A stretch of 64,000 bases of DNA, from contig NZ_CP066786.1 of the NCBI RefSeq assembly GCF_016598595.1, forward strand, positions 767,501 to 831,500. The letters are read 5' to 3'. Below are positions 36,919 through 45,951 of this stretch, in pieces; positions within the stretch are counted from its first letter, which is position 1, and every line of letters starts with the position of its first letter. The DNA is from Martelella lutilitoris (GTDB lineage: Bacteria; Pseudomonadota; Alphaproteobacteria; Rhizobiales; Rhizobiaceae). Position numbers and translations under genes: made by a program. The notes beneath the pieces are model-generated. The model was given only the letters and a program-made list of their open reading frames with translations. It did not search any database and was not told where the DNA came from.

Positions 36919-38235
36919 GTGAGAGTAAGTGTGTTCGGCATCGGCTATACGGGAACCGTATCCGCCGCCTGCCTGGCCGAACAGGGCCATGAGGTGATTG
37001 CCGTCGATATCGATCCGGCCAAGGTCGAGGCGATCAACGAGGGCAAGAGCCCGATCGTCGAGGAAGGGCTCGCCGAACTCGTCGCCTCCAACCAGAAGGC
37101 CGGCCGGCTTTCGGCAACGACGGATATCGCCGCGGCCGTCGCCTCCAGCGACGTTTCGATCGTCTGCGTCGGCACCCCGAGCGAGCCGAACGGCGCTATC
37201 GGCCTTTCCCAGGTCAAGGCCCTCTGCACTGCGATCGGTCAGGCGATCGCTGAAAAGCCTGAGTTCCACAGCATCGTCATGCGTTCCACGCTGGTGCCGG
37301 GCACGATGGAAACCGTCTGCGTGCCGGAGCTTGAGCGTGCGTCCGGTCTTGTCGCCGGCAAGACCTTCGGCGTCGGCTATTTTCCCGAATTCCTCAGGGA
37401 AGGCTCGGCGATCAAGGATTATTTCGAGCCCTGCCTCGTCGTCTACGGTTCGATGGACGAGAAGACGCAGACCATGCTCGCCGGCTTCAATGCCTCCTTC
37501 GCGGTGGAGCATCACGCCGTCGACATGAAGACGGCCGAGATGATCAAATATACCAGCAACAGCTGGCGCGCGGCCAAGATCACCTTCGCCAACGAGATCG
37601 GCAATATCGCCAAGAGCGTCGGCGTTGACGGCCAGAAGGTGATGAAGATCCTCTGCTCCGATGACAAGATTTCGATGTCGCCCTATTTCCTGCGGCCGGG
37701 CTTCGCCTTCGGCGGGTCCTGTCTGCCCAAGGATGTGCGTGCCCTCAGGTTTCTGGCGGATGAAAAGGGCGTCGGCGCACCGCTCCTCGACGGCATCATG
37801 GCGGCAAACGAAAACCAGGTGGCCCGCGCCGAGGCTCTGGTCAGGAAGTTTGACGGAAAGACAGTGGGCATGGTCGGGGTCAGCTTCAAGCCGGCGACCG
37901 ACGACCTCAGGGAGAGCCCGCTTGCCGCCCTTGCCAGAAGGCTGATCGACGCCGGATACGGCATCAGGATCTATGACCCCTTTGTGAAATCGGCATTTGA
38001 TGACAGAATGGCCGGCGCCGGCCGAGGCAATGACAAGATCGAAGACCTCTCGGAAAAGCTCGTCGGGGATATGTCAGACCTGATAGCGCTGTCAGATATC
38101 ATCGTCGTCGGTCATCGCTATGAAGAGGCGGTCGGACCGCTTTCCGCCATCCTGGGGCAGAAGCCGATGGTGGATCTGACGCGCGTCGAGCCGGGCAAGG
38201 TCTCGGGCCCGGCCTATGAAGGAATCTGCTGGTAG
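36919..38235 (+). CDS. algD: GDP-mannose 6-dehydrogenase (AlgD)
   Basis: A 438-residue NAD-dependent dehydrogenase making GDP-mannuronate, the alginate precursor. It has the N-terminal Rossmann motif FGIGYTG, central VRSTLVPGT-like and EFLREGSAIKDY blocks, and the catalytic Cys in GFAFGGSCLPKDVRAL. A C-terminal domain begins VGMVGVSFKPATDDLRESPL, and the sequence ends EGICW exactly as in Pseudomonas AlgD, which separates it from UDP-glucose dehydrogenases. GTG at 36919 follows AAGGGGGT; GTG 36916 is equally close. It is the first gene of the alginate-type operon; the catalytic residues look intact. Confidence 0.92.
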   Translation: MRVSVFGIGYTGTVSAACLAEQGHEVIAVDIDPAKVEAINEGKSPIVEEGLAELVASNQKAGRLSATTDIAAAVASSDVSIVCVGTPSEPNGAIGLSQVKALCTAIGQAIAEKPEFHSIVMRSTLVPGTMETVCVPELERASGLVAGKTFGVGYFPEFLREGSAIKDYFEPCLVVYGSMDEKTQTMLAGFNASFAVEHHAVDMKTAEMIKYTSNSWRAAKITFANEIGNIAKSVGVDGQKVMKILCSDDKISMSPYFLRPGFAFGGSCLPKDVRALRFLADEKGVGAPLLDGIMAANENQVARAEALVRKFDGKTVGMVGVSFKPATDDLRESPLAALARRLIDAGYGIRIYDPFVKSAFDDRMAGAGRGNDKIEDLSEKLVGDMSDLIALSDIIVVGHRYEEAVGPLSAILGQKPMVDLTRVEPGKVSGPAYEGICW

Positions 38236-38243
38236 GAAAGACT

Positions 38244-39710
38244 GTGTATCATCTTCTGTACCTGCTTGTGTGTTTGAATATCGGGCTGTTCGCGGCGCCT
38301 GAAGTCGTGGGCCAGTCAACGGGGCTGGCGCTCACCATCGGCACGCTCGGCATCTGGCGCTATTCCTGGGCGATCATCAACTTCATCAGGGCGAAGATTT
38401 ATCTCCATCTTGTCTTTCCGCGCCGGCGCAAGGCCGCGGAGAAGCGCTACCGGGAGCAGAAATGGCGCGCGCACGCGTTTTTCCTGGTCACCACCTACAA
38501 GATCGACCCGTCGATCACGGGGCCGGTCTACCGCTCGATCTTCGACGCGGCAGCGCGTTCGGAAGGGGGCGCGACAATCGTCTCCTCTGTCGTCGATGCC
38601 AGCGACGTCCGGCTGATCAAGGCGATCTTCGCCTTGTCTGAGGCGAGCAGGTCCGGCCTCGTCAGCCTGAAGTTCGACCGGATCCCCGGCACAGGCAAGC
38701 GGGATGCGCTTGCCACATCGATGCGCACCATCGCGCGGCTCAATCCCGGCTGGCAGGACGTCATCTTCCTCGTGGACGGCGACACCCGCGTTCCGCTGGA
38801 CGTGGTGGCGCAGGCGGCTCCCTTCTTCACCGATCCGATCATGGGCGCGGTGACGACGGACGAAGTTTCCGAGGCCTCCGGCGGCAGACTGTTCAAGGAC
38901 TGGTTCGCGCTGCGTTTCTCCCAGCGGCAGATGATGATGTCCTCCATGGGCCTGAGCGAGCGCGTGCTGACGCTGACCGGGCGCATGTCCGCCTTTCGCG
39001 GCGACCTTGCCAGCGACCCGACCTTCATCGAAAGCGTCCAGCATGACTTCATCGACCACTGGCGCTTCGGGCGCATCGATTTTCTGACCGGCGACGATAA
39101 GTCGACCTGGTACTGGCTTTTGCAGCGCGGCTACAAGATGGGCTATCTGCCGGACGTCAAGACGGTCTCCGTCGAAACCCAGCCGCGCGACGGCTTCATC
39201 GATTCCGCCATCGTGCTGATGCGGCGCTGGTTCGGCAATACGCTGCGCACCAGCAACCGCGCGCTCGCGCTGCCGGCAAGCCGGATCGGCTATTTCACCT
39301 GGTGGTCGATCCTCGACCAGCGCATGTCGATGTGGACGTCGCTTGCCGGACCCTGCGGCATGCTGATCGCCACTTTGGTATACAATCCCTTCGTTTTGCT
39401 GTTCTATCTTTCCTGGGTGATGCTGTCGCGCTACGTGACATGCGCGTTGATCTCGACGTTCCGGGCGAGCCGCTTTCCCATCACCTATCCGTTTCTGCTG
39501 TATTTCGGCCAGCTTGTGGGCGCCATGGTCAAGACCTATGTGCTTTTCCGCCTTGACCGGCAGAAATGGACCCGCCAGACCGCCGCCACCAAGACCGATA
39601 CCAAGAGAGGTATTCTGGCGTCCGATCGATTTTCTTTTTATATGCATGCCCTTGCTGTAGGATGGCTGGTGCTGGGCATGGTTTGGCTCGTTGATATTTC
39701 GGGCGCTTAG
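38244..39710 (+). CDS. alg8: Alginate synthase glycosyltransferase (Alg8, GT2)
   Basis: A 488-residue processive inner-membrane GT2 polymerase that would join mannuronate units from GDP-mannuronate. It begins with two hydrophobic helices (IGTLGIWRYSWAIINF matches Alg8). It has the catalytic aspartates in LVDGDTRV and the GDDKS block, RVLTLTGRMSAFR, and MRRWFGNTLR corresponding to the Q/RxxRW site, then C-terminal helices (FDQR-like LDQRMSMWTSL, KTYVLFRLDRQKWTRQ). All expected catalytic motifs are present. It starts 8 bases after algD. Confidence 0.92.
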   Translation: MYHLLYLLVCLNIGLFAAPEVVGQSTGLALTIGTLGIWRYSWAIINFIRAKIYLHLVFPRRRKAAEKRYREQKWRAHAFFLVTTYKIDPSITGPVYRSIFDAAARSEGGATIVSSVVDASDVRLIKAIFALSEASRSGLVSLKFDRIPGTGKRDALATSMRTIARLNPGWQDVIFLVDGDTRVPLDVVAQAAPFFTDPIMGAVTTDEVSEASGGRLFKDWFALRFSQRQMMMSSMGLSERVLTLTGRMSAFRGDLASDPTFIESVQHDFIDHWRFGRIDFLTGDDKSTWYWLLQRGYKMGYLPDVKTVSVETQPRDGFIDSAIVLMRRWFGNTLRTSNRALALPASRIGYFTWWSILDQRMSMWTSLAGPCGMLIATLVYNPFVLLFYLSWVMLSRYVTCALISTFRASRFPITYPFLLYFGQLVGAMVKTYVLFRLDRQKWTRQTAATKTDTKRGILASDRFSFYMHALAVGWLVLGMVWLVDISGA

Positions 39711-39720
39711 GAGCTTGGCA

Positions 39721-40917
39721 ATGCTTGAGGAAAACCGCACCGACGACGCCGGCAACGAGCAGGAAATCCGTCTGCCGCCCGACCTGCCCGACAACGGCCA
39801 TGACAGCGACCACCCCTCGATCTGGATGCCGTTTTCGGTCTTCATCGACGGTCGGGAACTGGAGGGCGTCGGCATATCGCTTGTTGCCGCCTATGTCGGC
39901 GGCTGGGGCGGCGCCGATCTTGCCGGCCGCGATCTGATTGCCCGTTTCAGCTTCCAGTTCGACGGCTATTCGATCGTATTGCCGATCGAGGTCCGCGCCG
40001 GTCTCGAGGATCGCCGCAGCGGCGCCTACAAGCTCGTGTTTCTTGATCCGACCGGCCCGCATCTGGCGCATCTGCGCTATCTCATGAATGCCTATCTCGC
40101 GGGCGATCTCGTCCAGATCAACGAAGTGCTGCGCATCCCGCCCGAATACAAGAAGAAGCCGAAGCAACTGGAGCCGCCGAGACCGCCGACTGTCCGGGAG
40201 CGGTTTCGCAAGGTCTTCGGCCTGCTCTGGGTCGGCGCGCTCACCGTGGCCCTCATTGCGCTGACTGTCTGGACGATCCACTACCATATCTTCGTCCACA
40301 AGGTGCCCGGGCTTGCGACCGTGACGCCTGCCGGCCTGCCGCTGACGGCGCCGGAGGCGGGGCAGATCGCCTATGTCGACGGCCAGGCGCCGGAGGGCGG
40401 GGTGGTGTTCTCGCTGCAATCGGCGCGCGGCGGCGTGCTGAATTTCTCCAACCCCTGCAATTGCGACATCATGCTGACGTCGAACGGAACCGTCGGAGCG
40501 ACCGTGCTTCCGGGCACCCCGATCGCCTATGTGAAAACCGGCGACGCCGGCCCGACGATCAAGGTGGTGATGCCGGACGATCTGTCGAAAATGCTGCTCT
40601 TCGGTGCCGAGGCGGAGGCCAGGTTGCCGGACGGACAGACGCTGCCCTTGACCGTTGTCGACGTGAAGGCGGAAGAGGGCGGCTCCGGCTCGCGCAGCAT
40701 CGTCAGCCTTTCGGCGCCGAGCGGCGCGCTGGGTGCCAGCGACATCGGCAAGACGGTGGCGCTCACCGTTACCAGCAAACCCTACGCCAATCTGCTGACA
40801 AGGATTCGCGCCATGCTGCCTTTCTCGGGTCGGGCGCAATCGCTCTCGCAACGGGCCAATGACTGGCCGCTGATCGGCAATGCCTTTGCCGGAACGGTCG
40901 AGGAGCACGGGCAATGA
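39721..40917 (+). CDS. alg44: Alginate copolymerase Alg44 with degenerate PilZ domain
   Basis: A 398-residue single-pass protein: N-terminal cytoplasmic PilZ-like domain (residues about 30-125), a helix (about 165-190), and a periplasmic membrane-fusion-like beta domain with the CNCDIMLTSNGTVG segment matching Alg44's CDCVVA block. In Pseudomonas, Alg44 binds c-di-GMP through an RxxxR motif (Arg17/Arg21) and a DxSxxG motif. Here the equivalent stretch reads SIWMPFSVFIDG and contains neither. Control by c-di-GMP is therefore doubtful. AGGAG precedes the ATG, 10 bases after alg8. Confidence 0.88.
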   Translation: MLEENRTDDAGNEQEIRLPPDLPDNGHDSDHPSIWMPFSVFIDGRELEGVGISLVAAYVGGWGGADLAGRDLIARFSFQFDGYSIVLPIEVRAGLEDRRSGAYKLVFLDPTGPHLAHLRYLMNAYLAGDLVQINEVLRIPPEYKKKPKQLEPPRPPTVRERFRKVFGLLWVGALTVALIALTVWTIHYHIFVHKVPGLATVTPAGLPLTAPEAGQIAYVDGQAPEGGVVFSLQSARGGVLNFSNPCNCDIMLTSNGTVGATVLPGTPIAYVKTGDAGPTIKVVMPDDLSKMLLFGAEAEARLPDGQTLPLTVVDVKAEEGGSGSRSIVSLSAPSGALGASDIGKTVALTVTSKPYANLLTRIRAMLPFSGRAQSLSQRANDWPLIGNAFAGTVEEHGQ

Positions 40918-42332
40918 GTGCGATCTATCCTCTCGTCATGTGCGGCGGCGTTGGCATGCGCCTCTGGCCGCTTTCGCGTCTCAACACGCCGAAGCAGTTT
41001 CACAGGATCGGCCCCGACAGTTCGCTCACCTTCTTCCAGGCGACGGTGGAGCGCCATGGCGGGGAAGGCTTTCATGCTCCCTATGTCAGCGTTGGCATGC
41101 GCTATGAGGATGTGGTGCGCGACCAGCTTGCGGCGATCGGCCGCTCGGCCGAGCTGATGATCGAGCCGACCGCCAGGCGGACGGGGCCCGCCGTGCTGGC
41201 GAGCGCCATCGCGATCAATGAGCGCGATCCCGGCGCGCTGATGGCCGTGCTGCCGTCCGATCACCTGATCGAGGGGGATTTCAGCGGCGTGCTGTTGAAG
41301 ATGCGCCCGCCCGCCGCCGACGGCCGGATCGTGCTTTTCGGCATCGAGCCGGCCTACCCGGAGGTCGGTTACGGCTATATCGTCGACAGCGGGCCAAGCG
41401 CGCTTTATCCTGGCGCGCGGGATGTCTCGCACTTCATCGAGAAGCCGGCGCGGCCGATCGCCGAAAGACTGATTGCCGAGGGGCATGCCTACTGGGCTTC
41501 GGGCGTCAGCCTGTTTCGCGTCGATGTGCTGATGGCGGAATATCAGCGGCTTGATCCGGACACATTCGCGGCGGTCAGCGAGGCGGTCCGCAATGCCGGC
41601 CGCAAGCCCGGCCGCACCGAGCTTTGCGAGGCACATTTCCGCCGCGCCCATGGTGAAGCGACGGAAAGCGTGGTGTTCGAACACAGCGACAAGGTGCTTC
41701 TGGCGCCGGCCGCCATTTCCTGGAGCGACGTCGGAAGCTGGCGATCGCTCTACGAGATCGGCGACAAGGACGGGGACGGCAATGTGCTTTCCGGCCATGT
41801 CGTGCCTGTCGATACCAGCAATTCCTATGTGCGGGCGTCCTCCGGACGTCTGGTCGCGACCGTCGGCGTCGACAATCTCGCCATCGTCGATACCGAGGAT
41901 GCTCTGCTCGTGACCTCGCTGGATCGCACTCAGGACGTCCGTATGGTGCTTGAAGCGCTGAAGTCGCGTGGGACCGCGGCCGGTGAAGTGGCTGAGCCGC
42001 TTGAACGGCCGGTTCGCTCCGGCGACGGCTACGGCGTCTACGCGCTCGACATTCGCCCCGGCGAAGTCGTTGCGCTCGCCCCGCTCAAGGACGAACATCG
42101 CGTGCTGACGGTCTGCGCCGGGGCCGTTGAACTGGAAGGCGGCAGCGAGATCGGCCGGAAATGGCCGGGCGAGACCGTCAGGGTCGCTGCGGGCAGCGCC
42201 TGCAGGCTGCGGAATGGCGGCGGGGAGCCGGCCCGGCTGGTCGAGGTGCGCCACGCGGTCACGCCGGTTGTGCCGCTTGGCGTTCCGGTTCAGGCGCGCC
42301 CGCGCATGGTCTCGGGCGGAGAGGCAAAATGA
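40914..42332 (+). CDS. algA: Mannose-1-phosphate guanylyltransferase (AlgA type) with degenerate isomerase domain
   Basis: A 472-residue protein. The N-terminal GDP-mannose pyrophosphorylase half is well kept: GGVGMRLWPLSRLNTPKQF (residues about 11-29), LPSDHLI, EVGYGYI, FIEKP and SDVGSWRSL. The C-terminal cupin half, phosphomannose isomerase in bifunctional AlgA, lacks the metal-binding QxHxHRxEHW motif. The aligned stretch (residues about 387-397) reads LAPLKDEHRVL. It therefore probably makes GDP-mannose but not mannose-6-phosphate. It overlaps alg44 by four bases (ATGA). Confidence 0.88.
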   Translation: MSAIYPLVMCGGVGMRLWPLSRLNTPKQFHRIGPDSSLTFFQATVERHGGEGFHAPYVSVGMRYEDVVRDQLAAIGRSAELMIEPTARRTGPAVLASAIAINERDPGALMAVLPSDHLIEGDFSGVLLKMRPPAADGRIVLFGIEPAYPEVGYGYIVDSGPSALYPGARDVSHFIEKPARPIAERLIAEGHAYWASGVSLFRVDVLMAEYQRLDPDTFAAVSEAVRNAGRKPGRTELCEAHFRRAHGEATESVVFEHSDKVLLAPAAISWSDVGSWRSLYEIGDKDGDGNVLSGHVVPVDTSNSYVRASSGRLVATVGVDNLAIVDTEDALLVTSLDRTQDVRMVLEALKSRGTAAGEVAEPLERPVRSGDGYGVYALDIRPGEVVALAPLKDEHRVLTVCAGAVELEGGSEIGRKWPGETVRVAAGSACRLRNGGGEPARLVEVRHAVTPVVPLGVPVQARPRMVSGGEAK

Positions 42333-43921
42333 GCGTGGTCGGCGGCCTTTGGAAGCGCAGTGCCCTGGCGCTGCTGCTGGTGCCGGCGCTTGCCGGCGCC
42401 GCAAGGGCCTTCGACCGCGAGGGTATCGAGGTAATCAACCGCAACTACACCGCAATGATGGAGGCGCTGGAGGCCGATCCGGCGGACGGCGTCGACGCGC
42501 CGCTTGATGCCGCCTATCGGTTGCTGAACCATGGAGAGGACCGTCCCAAAGCGAACGAAGACGGACCGGCAGGCTCGGCCGCAGCGCCTGCGGGCAGCAC
42601 AAGACAGGGCGTGGTCGGCAAGGCGCTTGTCGCGCCGATCCTGCAGCAGGTCGCGCTCGAGGTCGGCAGCATGGGGCACCGCGAACTGATGGAAGCGGCC
42701 GCGCCGTCGGGCGGCGAGGTGCTGGTGGTCAAGGCCGGGTCGCTGACGCTCTCTGCCTTGCCTGATGCGCTCGAAAGCAGCGGCTGGCAGGATTTCCTCA
42801 CTGGCGCTGACGGAAATTATAGCCTCAACATTCCGCTGGTGATCATGGAAGACGGAACGCTCGTGATCGGACCCGGCGATAGGCTGGAGATGGCTACCGA
42901 CCGGGGGGCGTTTATCCTCAATCTTGGAACCTTGACGGTGACCGACGCGACCGTCACGGGCTCCGATGCGCGTCCTCGGCTGTCTGATTTCCACCCCTTC
43001 ATCCTGACCGCGCGCGGCGGCCGCGCAGCGATCACGGGAAGCCGGTTTTCAAATCTCGGTTTCGACACGCGGCCGCTGATGAGCGGCCTTGCTTTCGGTT
43101 CCAGCCCGTTTGCGTCGCTCAAGAGCCAGGGCACGGTCAGCGACACGGTTTTCGACAATGTCCGCTCGGTGGAGGTCACCGGCATCGAGGATTTCGTCTT
43201 TTCCCGCAACCGCATCCAGAAGGCGCGCGGGATCGGTCTCAGGCTGGATAAGCTGAAGGGCGGCGCGATCCGGGACAATGTCATTATCAAGAGCGGCATG
43301 CATGGCATGCTGGCGCTCGGAAGCACCGGCCTGGAGGTGGCGGGCAATATCTCCGCGGAAAACGGGGGGCGCGGTTTTTTTGGTCGCGACGGCGTCGGCC
43401 ATCTTGTCGTCGCGGATAACGTCTTCGTTGCCAATGAGGATGAGGGCGTCGCGGTCGCCGGCGGATCCTGCGTCGATATCCGCGGCAACGCCGTGCTGCG
43501 CAACCGCCGGGACGGGATAAACGTTTCCCAAAGCCTCGGCGTCCGCCTTGCCGGCAATCTTCTGGTGCGCAATCAGGGGGCGGGGATTTCCATCAATGAC
43601 AGCATCTCGCCCGCAGACAGCGTCGAGGTCACGCAGAACCGGTTCGTCGCCAACAATGTCGGCATCACGGCCGAGCGCTTCTCCGCGATCCGGCTGAGCG
43701 GCAACAATCTCTCCGACCAACTGCCGGTCCTTTTCGGCGGCGCGCTTCAGTACGATACGCCGCGTTACCTTGGCTGGGTCCGCGCGCATGAGGATGATCC
43801 GGAGGCCGTCTTCGAGATCTCGTCGGCGCGGGGCGGATCGCCGCTGATCTTCCAGGGCGACAGCAACGGCATGTTCCGCCTGTCCGACATGACCGGCTGC
43901 CATTTCGAGGAGCTGAAGTGA
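42329..43921 (+). CDS. AlgG-like right-handed beta-helix protein lacking the epimerase motif
   Basis: A 530-residue secreted protein with a signal peptide (about residues 1-28) and a C-terminal right-handed parallel beta-helix. It aligns with Pseudomonas AlgG (mannuronan C5-epimerase) through IPLVIMEDGTLVIG, RGAFILNLGTLTV and FHPFILTARGG. At the catalytic DPHDRS position (bases about 43229-43252) it reads GLRLDK. Epimerase activity is thus unlikely; it may be a structural part of the periplasmic secretion complex, as AlgG also is. It overlaps algA by four bases. Confidence 0.75.
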   Translation: MSVVGGLWKRSALALLLVPALAGAARAFDREGIEVINRNYTAMMEALEADPADGVDAPLDAAYRLLNHGEDRPKANEDGPAGSAAAPAGSTRQGVVGKALVAPILQQVALEVGSMGHRELMEAAAPSGGEVLVVKAGSLTLSALPDALESSGWQDFLTGADGNYSLNIPLVIMEDGTLVIGPGDRLEMATDRGAFILNLGTLTVTDATVTGSDARPRLSDFHPFILTARGGRAAITGSRFSNLGFDTRPLMSGLAFGSSPFASLKSQGTVSDTVFDNVRSVEVTGIEDFVFSRNRIQKARGIGLRLDKLKGGAIRDNVIIKSGMHGMLALGSTGLEVAGNISAENGGRGFFGRDGVGHLVVADNVFVANEDEGVAVAGGSCVDIRGNAVLRNRRDGINVSQSLGVRLAGNLLVRNQGAGISINDSISPADSVEVTQNRFVANNVGITAERFSAIRLSGNNLSDQLPVLFGGALQYDTPRYLGWVRAHEDDPEAVFEISSARGGSPLIFQGDSNGMFRLSDMTGCHFEELK

Positions 43922-43922
43922 G

Positions 43923-44714
43923 ATGGCGAGGCGTCGCACAAGCATCGGCCATTCGGCTGCCGTTCTGTTTTTCACGTTCTCCGTATGCGCAGCCTTTGTC
44001 CCGCCGGCGCAGGCGGGAATCTCAATACCGGCATTCGCCTCCGCGCGCGTGCTGGAGGGCCAACGACACGTCACGACCGTTGACACGCGCTATGACCGGC
44101 AGCCGGGCCTGAAAGCGATCCGCGACAAGCTCGTCAGTGACCAGCCGGTGACCACGGTGGAGCTTCGGGTGCTGGCCAATGCCGGAGACGGACTTGCCGC
44201 CTATGCGCTGGCGGAGCGCTACATCGACAGCGGCCGGCCGGAACTGAGGGCGGATGCGGCGTTCTATTACGCGGTGGCCGTTGCCAGGGGACGCAGCTAT
44301 GCGATCAATCCGCTCGTCGACATCCTGAAGGACGGACAGACCGTCATTCCGCAGGCCCGCCTCGACAATATCGAAAGGGCGCTGCTGCTGCAGGCAAGCC
44401 AGGGCGACAGGGACGCGGTTGATGTCCTGTCGAAATTCTATCTCCAGGGACAGCCTTTCGGCTATCGTCCCGATATGGCCGAAGAACTTATGAAGGCTGG
44501 CGCTTCAGGTTCCAATGACAGCGTTCTCGCCCTGCGGACGGCGCTCTGGCTTGCTTCAAAGGAGCCCAGCGATCCGGCGGAGATCATGGAAATCCGGCGA
44601 TTTCTCGCGATCGCGCTTGAAAGCCCGGATCTGAGCGTGCGGACGGCTGCCGAAAATCTGATGCGTTCCTATCCGGACCCGGGGACGGCCATAGTGGAGG
44701 ACGACGATGAATAA
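43923..44714 (+). CDS. Sel1-like repeat periplasmic protein
   Basis: A 263-residue exported protein with a signal peptide (cleavage near AQA-GI, about residue 31) and helical Sel1/TPR-like repeats (ELRVLANAGDGLAAYALAERYIDSG; LLLQASQGDRDAVDVLSKFYLQG). Such solenoids, like AlgK, scaffold exopolysaccharide export complexes. It starts one base after the AlgG-like stop and overlaps the AlgX-like gene by 8 bases. Confidence 0.75.
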   Translation: MARRRTSIGHSAAVLFFTFSVCAAFVPPAQAGISIPAFASARVLEGQRHVTTVDTRYDRQPGLKAIRDKLVSDQPVTTVELRVLANAGDGLAAYALAERYIDSGRPELRADAAFYYAVAVARGRSYAINPLVDILKDGQTVIPQARLDNIERALLLQASQGDRDAVDVLSKFYLQGQPFGYRPDMAEELMKAGASGSNDSVLALRTALWLASKEPSDPAEIMEIRRFLAIALESPDLSVRTAAENLMRSYPDPGTAIVEDDDE

Positions 44715-45951
44715 GGCCGGTTCGACGATGGCAGGTCTGATCGCGGCCATTGCGGTGGCAGGCGGCGCAATGGCGCAGGAGGAGACAAGCCAGGCCGCGC
44801 CGAAGCCGCCGTTCCAGATGACCGAGGCTCAGACTGCGCCCGCCGCGCAAGCCGCGCAGCAACCGCCCGCGCAGCAGCCGGCAGCGCAGGAGCCGGTCGC
44901 CGACGAACAGATCGCACAGGACGAGCAAGCGCCATCCACGCAACAGCAGCCGGCAGAGGAGACATCCTTGTCTGAGGCCGCATCGGGTTCGCTTTATGGC
45001 TGCACCGGTCTCGAAAGCCTTGACCCGGCCGTGCTCGAAGGCCCGAACGGGACCTTCTTCACGGTGATCGACGATATCGCCATGCAGCAGGTCGCCGATC
45101 CCGCTCTCGTCGAGAGCATCAGCGACCTGGCCAAGCGTCTGCGCCAACGCGGCACGGTGCTTGTCTATGTCCCCATCCCCAGCAAGAGCCAGGCCATGCC
45201 CGATGATGTGCCGGATGCTGCCTGGGTTTATGGATACAACGAGACGGTCAATGAGGAGATCTATGTGCAGGCCTTGTCGCGGCTGAAGGCGGCGAATGTC
45301 GTCGCGGTTGATCTGCAGTCGGCGCTCAGAAAGGCCGATCCGGCGACGCCGCCGTTTCAGAAGGTCGATCCCCTGTGGACGCCGGAGGGCGCGCGGCTCG
45401 CGGCGGAGGCGATGGCAGCGGAGATCAAGGCGCTCCCGGCCTACCACAAGGCGAACCTGATGACGTTCAAGACCACCGAACAGGACGAGATCTCGCGCCC
45501 CTCCGACCTGCGCACGGCGCTGCAGACCCATTGCAGCGCGCCGCTGCCGGCGGTCCGCGAGAAACGGTTCGAGACGACGGGCCAGGAGGCCTATGCCGCA
45601 GACAGACCGTTCAACGTGCTGGGCTCCGACGCGCCCGCGCCTGCGGTTCTCGTCGGGTCGCGCTTTTCCGCCGGCGGCCAGAGTCATTTCGACGGCTTCC
45701 TGAAGCAGGCGACCGGCCTTGACGTGGCCAATCGCGCAAGCGCGGATGCCTATCCGTTCCAGTCGATCGACGCCTATCTGAAGTCGCAGGAATTCCAGGG
45801 CCATCCACCGCTGTTCCTGATCTGGGAAGTGCCGGCCGGCGCCAACCTGGCCCGTTTCGGCCCGCTGCCCTGGCTGACGCTCTCCGCCAACGCGGCCGGT
45901 GACTGCTCGGCCGAACACGCGACCTGCGGCAAAAGCGGAGCGGACGAATGA
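44707..45951 (+). CDS. AlgX/AlgJ-like SGNH-fold protein lacking the acetyltransferase triad
   Basis: A 414-residue exported protein with a signal peptide (cleavage near AMA-QE). A Gln/Ala/Pro-rich linker (about residues 28-85) precedes an SGNH-like domain aligned with alginate O-acetyltransferase AlgX. The blocks correspond (KVDPLWTPEGARLAAE against KGDHHWTPHGA; FLIWEV against ILIWEF). The catalytic His is Leu223, and the catalytic Ser of GTSNS is Arg319 in GSRFS; only Asp221 remains. The C-terminal carbohydrate-binding module of AlgX is absent. It is probably a non-catalytic member of the polymer machinery. Confidence 0.75.
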   Translation: MNKAGSTMAGLIAAIAVAGGAMAQEETSQAAPKPPFQMTEAQTAPAAQAAQQPPAQQPAAQEPVADEQIAQDEQAPSTQQQPAEETSLSEAASGSLYGCTGLESLDPAVLEGPNGTFFTVIDDIAMQQVADPALVESISDLAKRLRQRGTVLVYVPIPSKSQAMPDDVPDAAWVYGYNETVNEEIYVQALSRLKAANVVAVDLQSALRKADPATPPFQKVDPLWTPEGARLAAEAMAAEIKALPAYHKANLMTFKTTEQDEISRPSDLRTALQTHCSAPLPAVREKRFETTGQEAYAADRPFNVLGSDAPAPAVLVGSRFSAGGQSHFDGFLKQATGLDVANRASADAYPFQSIDAYLKSQEFQGHPPLFLIWEVPAGANLARFGPLPWLTLSANAAGDCSAEHATCGKSGADE

